Shown in pieces: positions 1-4,329 of a stretch of 5,465 nucleotides of DNA. The notes beneath the pieces were generated by a model, which was given only the letters and a program-made list of their open reading frames with translations, did no database searches and was not told the DNA's origin. The stretch is from Desulfurococcales archaeon (GTDB taxonomy: Archaea; Thermoproteota; Thermoprotei_A; Sulfolobales; NBVN01), in the NCBI GenBank assembly GCA_027061705.1, contig JAMOVB010000155.1, positions 1 through 5,465 of the forward strand, given 5' to 3'. Within the stretch, counting starts at the first letter, position 1. The number at the start of each line of letters is the position of its first letter. The translations under genes and the position numbers were made by a program.

Positions 1-362
1 AACCACCTGCAAACCTCACCCTCATAGGGCGTGCCGATAACCGTGTGCTTAACCTTGAATGGGGTTAGGGTTGCTAGAACGCTTCTCTCGGTCCTCACCA
101 CGACCTCATAGGGCATCGTTACCCACAGCACCACGCTCCCGGGGATCAGCAGCGGGGGGTCGAACTCCAGGTAGAGGCATGACGCAACCTTACGCGGTAC
201 GTAGAGGGGGTGCGTGGGCTCGACCCTAGCCTCAGCCTCGCCCAAGAGCACGTACCTCTTAGTAGTATACGGATCACTAAGCTCGAGCGTGTTGCCTACA
301 CGGGTCACGCTCGCGAGCCCTACCCTGAAGTCGCTACTGGCTGACACCGTCAACGCAACCAC
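1..362 (-). CDS. DUF432 family protein (5' part; continues past the left edge)
   Basis: About 120 codons are visible and the 3' end lies outside the window. I recognise DUF432 (an archaeal family of unknown function) from three conserved stretches. These are a KRYVLLGEAEARVEPTHPLYVP block near residues 33-54 (shown here as KRYVLL and VEPTHPLYVP), an LYLEFDPPLLIPGS block, and a FKVKHTVIGTPYEGEVCRW-like block at the end of the visible part. The last matches the family signature of an aromatic/basic strand followed by GTP and CRW/CRY. No signal peptide or membrane segment is visible. The GTG at 362 is the first usual start after an in-frame TGA, and a TATA box ends 31 bases upstream. A TTG at 353 has a better Shine-Dalgarno-like GGGTGG and is a real alternative. 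Family members are often found near MscS-type channel genes, which is recalled knowledge and cannot be checked here. The gene is divergent from the Tfx regulator. Family call is confident; the start is moderate. Confidence 0.82.
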   Translation of the reverse strand, partial: MVALTVSASSDFRVGLASVTRVGNTLELSDPYTTKRYVLLGEAEARVEPTHPLYVPRKVASCLYLEFDPPLLIPGSVVLWVTMPYEVVVRTERSVLATLTPFKVKHTVIGTPYEGEVCRW

Positions 363-393
363 CCAACTAATGCTTTCCTCTGTGGCGGCAAAG

Positions 394-401
394 CTTAAAT
401 A
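394..401 (-). promoter_or_regulatory. TATA box for the DUF432 gene
   Basis: The minus strand reads TATTTAAG here, close to the archaeal TATA consensus. Placing transcription start about 22-24 bases downstream gives a leader of roughly nine bases before the GTG at 362. A 10-bp palindrome ends seven bases upstream of the box. Confidence 0.5.
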
Positions 402-408
402 GGGTAAA

Positions 409-433
409 TCAAATCCCCTCAGCGGGGGTTTGA
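409..433. repeat. 10-bp inverted repeat, candidate operator
   Basis: Arms TCAAATCCCC and GGGGGTTTGA flank a 5-base TCAGC centre. Nine of ten positions are Watson-Crick complementary and the tenth is a T/G wobble. It lies in the Tfx/DUF432 divergent region, seven bases upstream of the DUF432 TATA box, about where a regulator could affect TBP/TFB binding. There is no T-run after it beyond the arm itself, so a terminator is less likely. The role as operator is inferred from position. Confidence 0.5.
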
Positions 434-558
434 GTCCAGTGGATGCAGAGGAAGGACAGCTTCAATTCTTTAATATTACCTCATTCATTATGTTGAAACG
501 TTTAGGTTTGCCTCCAGAACCTCAGTAAATTAAATTAGGATAAACTGCAGGAAAATAG

Positions 559-566
559 TGATTAAG
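559..566 (+). promoter_or_regulatory. TATA-like box for the Tfx gene
   Basis: TGATTAAG, preceded by an A-rich GAAAAT that could serve as a BRE. It ends 32 bases before the GTG at 599 and 23 before the GTG at 590. It is weaker than the other boxes in the window, but the spacing agrees with them. A CCCCCGCC tract starts two bases downstream. Confidence 0.4.
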
Positions 567-587
567 CTCCCCCGCCAAGGCGTGGCT

Positions 588-594
588 AGGTGAT
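588..594 (+). promoter_or_regulatory. Shine-Dalgarno AGGTGAT that decides the Tfx start
   Basis: AGGTGAT is a seven-base perfect match to the archaeal 16S 3' end complement. It overlaps the candidate starts GTG 590 and ATG 593, so it cannot serve them, but it sits four bases before GTG 599. This favours 599 unless the mRNA is leaderless from 590 or 593. Confidence 0.5.
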
Positions 595-598
595 GAAT

Positions 599-1063
599 GT
601 GTCAGGAAAGCGTTACGGTCTTCTAACGGAAAGGCAGTACACCGTCCTTAAGCTAAGGATTGCCGGCAAGACACAGGAGGAGATAGCAAGGATGCTTGGA
701 ACGTCTAGGGAGAACATATCGATAATTGAGAAGCGGGCCTGGAGGAAGATAAGGCTTGCTGAGGAGACCCTCAAATACGTTAAGGAGTTGCTAGCCGTAA
801 CGAAGATAACCATACCGTCGGGCACGCATTTAGTTCAGGTACCAAGCCTCCTGATCGAGGCCGCCGATAGGGCGGGAGTTAAGCTCAAGGGTAACTTCAC
901 AAGAATTTATGATGAGATTAGGTTCAAGGCGGGTGACTGTGTTAAGGGTTCGCACGTTGTTAAGCCTATTGATGTGGTCATATATAGGGACGGTACCTTC
1001 GAGGTGATTAACGAGGAGGAGGCGGACATTAGGGAGCGCATTAGGGGCTCTAGGAACTTCTGA
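599..1063 (+). CDS. tfx: Tfx family helix-turn-helix transcriptional regulator
   Basis: Cytosolic DNA-binding protein of about 154 residues, the usual size for the family. The N-terminal half (residues about 7-55) holds a LuxR/sigma-4-like helix-turn-helix: LLTERQYTVLKLR, then KTQEEIARMLGTSRENIS as the recognition part, then EKRAWRKI. The C-terminal half (about 67-142) is the Tfx-specific domain, with KITIPSGTHLVQVP and a strand pattern ending in DVVIYRDGTFEVI. The founding member, from Methanothermobacter, binds near the molybdenum formylmethanofuran dehydrogenase promoter. In this window there is no such target, so the local target is unknown. Likely candidates are its own promoter or the divergent DUF432 promoter with its palindrome. 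The start is taken as GTG 599 because of its Shine-Dalgarno; GTG 590 or ATG 593 would add only two or three residues. It is transcribed alone and converges on the desulfurase gene. Confidence 0.88.
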   Translation: MSGKRYGLLTERQYTVLKLRIAGKTQEEIARMLGTSRENISIIEKRAWRKIRLAEETLKYVKELLAVTKITIPSGTHLVQVPSLLIEAADRAGVKLKGNFTRIYDEIRFKAGDCVKGSHVVKPIDVVIYRDGTFEVINEEEADIRERIRGSRNF

Positions 1064-1065
1064 GT

Positions 1066-1071
1066 AAAAAA
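1066..1071 (-). terminator. T6 tract, likely terminator of the desulfurase operon
   Basis: Six T residues on the minus strand, 65 bases past the desulfurase stop. U-rich tracts without a required hairpin are typical archaeal terminators. The tract lies just after the Tfx stop codon on the opposite strand, so the convergent transcripts would overlap slightly. Confidence 0.4.
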
Positions 1072-1085
1072 GCACGTACCAGCCC

Positions 1086-1093
1086 TTTTTCTT
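1086..1093 (+). terminator. T-rich tract, likely terminator of the Tfx gene
   Basis: TTTTTCTT on the plus strand, 22 bases after the Tfx stop, preceded by CCC. It fits an archaeal U-tract terminator. No convincing stem precedes it. Confidence 0.4.
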
Positions 1094-1136
1094 AACCGTC
1101 GCCCGACCGACAAGGCCGTGTTGTCAGCGGCGTGCC

Positions 1137-2450
1137 TCACCCTCCGGTGCAGACGTCCTCCACAGGCTCCTTCGCAAGCCTGTCCTTTAGACGCACGATA
1201 GTCTTGAGAACCTCAACGAATTCATCGATCTCCTCAGCGGTATTGTATATGTAGTAGCTCGCCCTAACAGTTCCTTTAATCCCTAACCTATAGTGTAGTG
1301 GGTGGGCGCAGTGTCCTCCAGTCCTAACCGCTATTCCGAAGAGGTCCAGAGCCTTACCTACGGTGTGGTGGTGTAGGCCCTTAACGTTGAAGGAAACGAC
1401 GCCCCCGCGGACCTCAACATCCTTAGGGCCGTAGATAACGACGTCATCGCCAAGCTCCTCAAACCTCTTAAACGTATGTCTGAGGAGCTCCTTCTCATGC
1501 TCCCTAACGTTCTCCATCCCCAACCTCATTAGGTACTTGGCAGCCTCGGCAAGCCCTATAGCCCCAGCTATGTTAGGCGTCCCGGCCTCAAACCTCCACG
1601 GCAGGTCATGCCAGACGACAGAATCTAGAGTCACGTCCTTTATCGTATCGCCGCCGCACTTGAAGGGCTCGAGACCCTCGAGTATATCTCTCCTTCCCCA
1701 CAGGACGCCGGTTCCTGTAGGTCCGAGCATCTTATGCCCGCTGAACGCCAGGAAGTCAACGCCCAGATCCCTAACGTCGGTCGGCGCGTGCGGCACCCAC
1801 TGCGCCCCGTCCGCCACCGCTATCGCGTCGACGCTGTGGGCTATCTTAACTATCTTCTTAACGTCGTTCATCGTGCCGACGACGTTGCTCATCATGGGGA
1901 ACGCGACGACCTTAGTCCTCTCACTAACTACCTCCTCAAGCTGGTCGTACCTCAGAAGCCCGTCGTCTGTGATGTCGACGTACCTTATCTTAGCCCCTAC
2001 GAGCTCTGCAAGCTTTCTCCAGGGAAGCATGTTGCTGTGGTGATCCATTACCGTTAAGACTATCTCATCACCCTTCCCAACGTTCTTGAGCCCCCACGTG
2101 TAGGCAACTAGGTTTATGCCTTCGGTAGTGTTTGACGTCAGTATCACCTCATCCCACGAGTAGGCGTTTATGAAGTGCGCCAGGACCTCGTGAGCCTCCT
2201 CAAACATCTCGCTCGCTTCCTGCGATAGCGTGTGGAAGCCTCTATGCACGTTGGCGTTGTGGAGGAGGTAGAACCTAGCTATGGCGGAAACAACCTGGAT
2301 AGGTCTCTGCGTGGTTGCGGCGTTATCGAAGTATATGAGCCTCCTCCCGTTAATCACCCTGTTAAGTATTGGGAAGTCCTTCCGTATCTCCTCAACGTTC
2401 AGCGGGCCGGCCGCCCCAACCCCGCGCTCCGCCTCAACCTTGAGCCCCAC
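1137..2450 (-). CDS. sufS: SufS-type cysteine desulfurase (PLP enzyme)
   Basis: Class V aminotransferase-fold enzyme of 437 residues, slightly longer than the roughly 405-420 usual for SufS. It removes sulfur from L-cysteine as an enzyme persulfide plus alanine, for Fe-S clusters and other sulfur acceptors in the cytosol. Motifs in order: FDNAATTQ (41-48); NANVHRG (66-71); DHHSN (136-140), whose His stacks on PLP; ADGAQ (213-217), with the PLP-nitrogen Asp214; SGHK, with Schiff-base Lys240; RTGGHCAHP (376-384), with the persulfide Cys381; and RASYYIYNT (396-404), with the substrate-carboxylate Arg. All key residues are intact. The loop reads GGHCA where many relatives have GHHCA. A short N-terminal extension and a C-terminal tail ending CTGG are extra. 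The start is GTG 2450, with GGAGG nine bases upstream. It overlaps the 3' end of the thioredoxin-like gene by 17 bases, so the two are surely cotranscribed. No sufB, C, D or sufE is in view. Confidence 0.95.
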   Translation of the reverse strand: MGLKVEAERGVGAAGPLNVEEIRKDFPILNRVINGRRLIYFDNAATTQRPIQVVSAIARFYLLHNANVHRGFHTLSQEASEMFEEAHEVLAHFINAYSWDEVILTSNTTEGINLVAYTWGLKNVGKGDEIVLTVMDHHSNMLPWRKLAELVGAKIRYVDITDDGLLRYDQLEEVVSERTKVVAFPMMSNVVGTMNDVKKIVKIAHSVDAIAVADGAQWVPHAPTDVRDLGVDFLAFSGHKMLGPTGTGVLWGRRDILEGLEPFKCGGDTIKDVTLDSVVWHDLPWRFEAGTPNIAGAIGLAEAAKYLMRLGMENVREHEKELLRHTFKRFEELGDDVVIYGPKDVEVRGGVVSFNVKGLHHHTVGKALDLFGIAVRTGGHCAHPLHYRLGIKGTVRASYYIYNTAEEIDEFVEVLKTIVRLKDRLAKEPVEDVCTGG

Positions 2451-3000
2451 CCTTGCTCGCCTCCTGCAGTAACTTCTTTAGAAGCTTAAGAAGCGTATCC
2501 TCCTCCTTAATAGGCTTCTCGACGGGCTCGCCGCGCTCGGCCTTCTCAGCCCTCTCCCTGAACGTGGGGACCGCCTTCTCTAACTCGGAGTCCGTCAAGA
2601 CGCCCTCGTACCTTTCCTTATACCTGACCTCACCGTTCTTAACATGCACTAAGTACGTTGTCGGGGATGCGTGGACGTCGAAGGCCGTGAAGGTTGCTGC
2701 CGCCTTAGGCGACTCACAGTCCTTAGCGAACCAGCCGCAGAGTATTATTACGAACCTGAAGTCCTTAAGCTCCTTAGCCCTCCTCCTTATAAAGGAGTAC
2801 CAGTATATATCGTACCTCCTGCAAGCCGGGCACTTCGTGTTGTCGAAGTACATTACGTAGTACCCGTCCTCCCTAGGTATGAATGGGTCGGGATCCTCCG
2901 ACGGTTGGTAGACCCACGTGTCGCTGTCCACGTCGTAGAAGTATATACCCTGCTTGGATGAGGCCCCTACCTCCTTAACCCTCAGCTCCTTCGCACCCAC
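2434..3000 (-). CDS. Thioredoxin-fold protein with a CPAC motif
   Basis: Predicted cytosolic protein of 188 residues, with no signal peptide or membrane segment. The thioredoxin-like core runs from about residue 47 to 130: strand YYVMYF, then active-site C57-P-A-C60 at the head of a helix, a second strand FVIILCGW, and S112-Pro113 in the cis-proline position before a strand TYLV. Two more cysteines (88 and 95) flank the second strand's end. The last 50 residues are a charged, probably helical tail. The exact family is unclear; it is not a plain 105-residue thioredoxin. I take GTG 3000 as the start because GGAG lies seven bases upstream and a good TATA box 33 bases upstream. The open frame continues to ATG 3108, but those extra codons look non-coding. 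It overlaps the cysteine desulfurase gene by 17 bases, suggesting a reductant or persulfide-handling partner for it (inference). Confidence 0.8.
   Translation of the reverse strand: MGAKELRVKEVGASSKQGIYFYDVDSDTWVYQPSEDPDPFIPREDGYYVMYFDNTKCPACRRYDIYWYSFIRRRAKELKDFRFVIILCGWFAKDCESPKAAATFTAFDVHASPTTYLVHVKNGEVRYKERYEGVLTDSELEKAVPTFRERAEKAERGEPVEKPIKEEDTLLKLLKKLLQEASKGGAQG
2460..2464 (-). promoter_or_regulatory. Shine-Dalgarno of the cysteine desulfurase gene
   Basis: GGAGG on the minus strand, nine bases before GTG 2450. It lies inside the coding region of the thioredoxin-like gene and supports this start, hence the 17-base overlap. Confidence 0.6.
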
Positions 3001-3007
3001 GACGCAT

Positions 3008-3011
3008 CTCC
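3008..3011 (-). promoter_or_regulatory. Shine-Dalgarno supporting the GTG 3000 start
   Basis: GGAG on the minus strand, seven bases before GTG 3000. It falls at the predicted transcription start implied by the TATA box at 3034-3041, giving a leader of about 11 bases. Confidence 0.45.
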
Positions 3012-3033
3012 AAATACCGTAGGCCCGGGAATT

Positions 3034-3041
3034 CATATAAA
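3034..3041 (-). promoter_or_regulatory. TATA box for the thioredoxin-like/desulfurase operon
   Basis: The minus strand reads TTTATATG, the best TATA match in the window. It ends 33 bases before GTG 3000. It lies downstream of the alternative start ATG 3108, so transcripts from it could not encode the long form. An imperfect dyad abuts its upstream side. Confidence 0.6.
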
Positions 3042-3065
3042 CTCTTAGCAATTCCATGCTTAGAG
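3042..3065. repeat. Imperfect dyad in the divergent promoter, candidate operator
   Basis: Arms CTCTTAGCA and TGCTTAGAG are complementary at eight of nine positions, around a 6-base centre. The dyad touches the minus-strand TATA box (3034-3041) and ends 21 bases before the ribH TATA box. A regulator here could control both directions. Archaeal riboflavin genes are known to be regulated by RbkR in several lineages, but I cannot match this site to a known RbkR motif. Confidence 0.45.
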
Positions 3066-3086
3066 GTGTTGAGAACCACGGCATCC

Positions 3087-3094
3087 ATTTAAAA
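3087..3094 (+). promoter_or_regulatory. TATA box for the ribH operon
   Basis: ATTTAAAA ends 34 bases before GTG 3129 and 22 before GTG 3117. The first implies a leader of about 10-12 bases holding GGGTG, the second a leaderless mRNA. A CCCCCGCC tract follows directly. Confidence 0.55.
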
Positions 3095-3128
3095 CCCCCG
3101 CCGAACATTAAAGCGGGTGTGGGCAGGC

Positions 3129-3581
3129 GTGGTTAGGCTGGCGTTCGTGGTTTCCGAGTTCAACTACGACGTAACGTACCTCATGCTTCAGAAGGCTTTA
3201 AACCACGCAAGATTCCTCGGCGTTGAGGTCACGCACGTAGTTAAGGTTCCCGGAGCTTTCGAAATACCGCTCGCAGTGAGGAAGATCTTAAGCGAGGTGG
3301 ACGTGGACGCCGTAGTTGCCTTGGGAGCTGTTATAAAGGGGGCTACGAAGCACGATGAGGTCGTAGCCAGTCAGGCGGCCAGGAAGTTAATGGATCTGGC
3401 GCTAGAGTTTGGGAAGCCGGTGGCTCTCGGCATAATAGGGCCGGGAGCTACGCGTATGCAGGCGTTGGAGAGGGTTGAGGACTACGCCAGACGCGCTGTC
3501 GAGGCAGCTGTCAAGATGGTTAGGAGGTTCGAGAGGCTGAGCTCCAGTAGGTACTCGGGAGAGACAGTGTTTATTGAGTGA
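3129..3581 (+). CDS. ribH: 6,7-dimethyl-8-ribityllumazine synthase
   Basis: Condenses 5-amino-6-ribitylaminouracil with 3,4-dihydroxy-2-butanone 4-phosphate to the lumazine precursor of riboflavin; family members form pentamers or 60-mer shells in the cytosol. The 150-residue length is normal for the family. Motifs: SEFNYDVT (9-16), with the ring-stacking Phe11; [10 protein letters not shown] (40-49); [16 protein letters not shown] (64-79), with the catalytic His75 in the GxTxHD context typical of archaea; and GPGATRMQA (104-112), with the phosphate-binding Arg109. GTG 3129 is chosen because it yields the family-typical N-terminus a few residues before the first strand and keeps the TATA spacing seen elsewhere in the window. 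GTG 3117 would add four residues (leaderless). It is followed after six bases by the GTP cyclohydrolase III gene. The leader is too short for an FMN riboswitch. Confidence 0.95.
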   Translation: MVRLAFVVSEFNYDVTYLMLQKALNHARFLGVEVTHVVKVPGAFEIPLAVRKILSEVDVDAVVALGAVIKGATKHDEVVASQAARKLMDLALEFGKPVALGIIGPGATRMQALERVEDYARRAVEAAVKMVRRFERLSSSRYSGETVFIE

Positions 3582-3587
3582 GGCTGG

Positions 3588-4283
3588 ATGCCGCTGGCAG
3601 GCGCGGTGGCCTTCATAGGCTACCGCGAGTGGACTGAGTCCCTAGGGCCTGATAGGGAGTGGTTCATACAGGCCGTCCAGGCCAAGACATACCAGGTAAT
3701 TCAGATGCTTACGGCGGACTTCGACGGCGTCGCCCTCCCCCTACGCTATGATGTTCAGTTAGTCCTCCTACCCCCGGACGCCGATGTTAGGGGGTACGTC
3801 GGTAGGCTTAAGGAGGCGCTTAAGCCCTACAGCCCGACGCCGGTTAAGGTGACGCTACTCTGCGGCGAGGTGCCGGACGTCCTTAAGAGGGTTAGGATGT
3901 TCAACGGTGTTGAGGACGTTATCGAGGAGTGCGTGGACGGCGGTGAGGTTGCGGTAGCGCATGCGGATCTTAACTACTTCACAAGGAGGACGTGTGAGCG
4001 GGGGCCTTACGTAACGTACGCTGAGATGATGAGGCTAATCAGCGAGTTCGTGAGCGAGCTGGAGGACGTTGCCGCCGTTCAGTACTTAGGAGGAGATAAC
4101 GTTGTCGCCATAACCTCGCCCTCAAGGCTTGATAAGGTCCTTAAGACGCTCGCGGGCAGGGACGGCATTAAGGTCGGCGTGGGGGTGTCGCCACGCCCGC
4201 GTGAGGCGTTCGCGAAGGCGGCTGAGGCACTGGCTAGGATTAGGGAGGGGGGTAGGAGGGTCAAGTACTTAGTTATTAGGTAG
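3588..4283 (+). CDS. arfA: GTP cyclohydrolase III homologue (riboflavin pathway)
   Basis: Archaeal GTP cyclohydrolase III converts GTP to the formylaminopyrimidine nucleotide that starts riboflavin (and F420 deazaflavin) synthesis. This 231-residue protein has the expected two palm-like halves. The first half has GYREWTESLG and DREWFIQ near residues 11-28 and LRYD at 52-55. The second half has AHADLN (124-129), QYLGGDN (165-171) and VGVGVSPRPREA (196-207), matching the HxDxN, GGDN and GIGIG elements of the family. The putative metal Asp pair 127/170 is present. In the first strand, Gly11 stands where I recall Asp in the Sulfolobus and Methanocaldococcus enzymes, and the first half's DN reads DV. 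It is somewhat short for the family. It follows ribH by six bases, with a GAGG ribosome site spanning the ribH stop, and ribH context strongly supports the pathway assignment. Activity is likely but not certain. Confidence 0.86.
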   Translation: MPLAGAVAFIGYREWTESLGPDREWFIQAVQAKTYQVIQMLTADFDGVALPLRYDVQLVLLPPDADVRGYVGRLKEALKPYSPTPVKVTLLCGEVPDVLKRVRMFNGVEDVIEECVDGGEVAVAHADLNYFTRRTCERGPYVTYAEMMRLISEFVSELEDVAAVQYLGGDNVVAITSPSRLDKVLKTLAGRDGIKVGVGVSPRPREAFAKAAEALARIREGGRRVKYLVIR

Positions 4284-4286
4284 TGC

Positions 4287-4297
4287 CTAGTTTTTAA
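4287..4297 (+). promoter_or_regulatory. T-rich tract: TATA box for the THUMP gene, possibly also ribH operon terminator
   Basis: CTAGTTTTTAA begins four bases after the cyclohydrolase stop. GTTTTTAA (4290-4297) ends 32 bases before GTG 4330, the same spacing as the other promoters, implying a leader of about ten bases that holds GGTG (4319-4322). The same T5 could end the ribH transcript. Weak sequence, so moderate support. Confidence 0.35.
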
Positions 4298-4329
4298 CTC
4301 CGCATAGTAAATCCCAGTGGTGCGGTTGC

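Noticed and set aside
214..402. Plus-strand open frame of 62 codons antisense to DUF432
   Set aside because: It lies opposite a stretch with clear DUF432 motifs, has a low-complexity Ser/Leu/Thr composition and no ribosome site or promoter.
424..438. GGGGGTTTGAGTCC resembling a tRNA T-arm or attachment-site remnant
   Set aside because: No T-stem partner, acceptor stem or anticodon arm can be built around it. It is better explained as the right arm of the palindrome.
507..526. AGGTT-N9-AACCT inverted repeat upstream of the Tfx gene
   Set aside because: Arms of only five bases, not positioned against a TATA box and not repeated elsewhere in the window.
490..528. 12-codon plus-strand mini-frame (MLKRLGLPPEPQ) after an AT-rich TTTAATATTA
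   Set aside because: The TATA-like sequence ends only 11 bases before the ATG, which does not fit either leaderless or short-leader spacing, and there is no Shine-Dalgarno.
1109..1125. GACAA/TTGTC small inverted repeat in the convergent spacer
   Set aside because: A five-base stem with a seven-base loop and no following T-run is expected by chance in this much sequence.
1537..2057. Two long plus-strand open frames inside the cysteine desulfurase
   Set aside because: Both are antisense to intact, motif-rich coding sequence, including the PLP lysine region. They arise from the GC-biased codon pattern.
3095..3128. Possible FMN riboswitch before ribH
   Set aside because: The predicted leader is about ten bases, far too short, and none of the conserved FMN aptamer elements are present.
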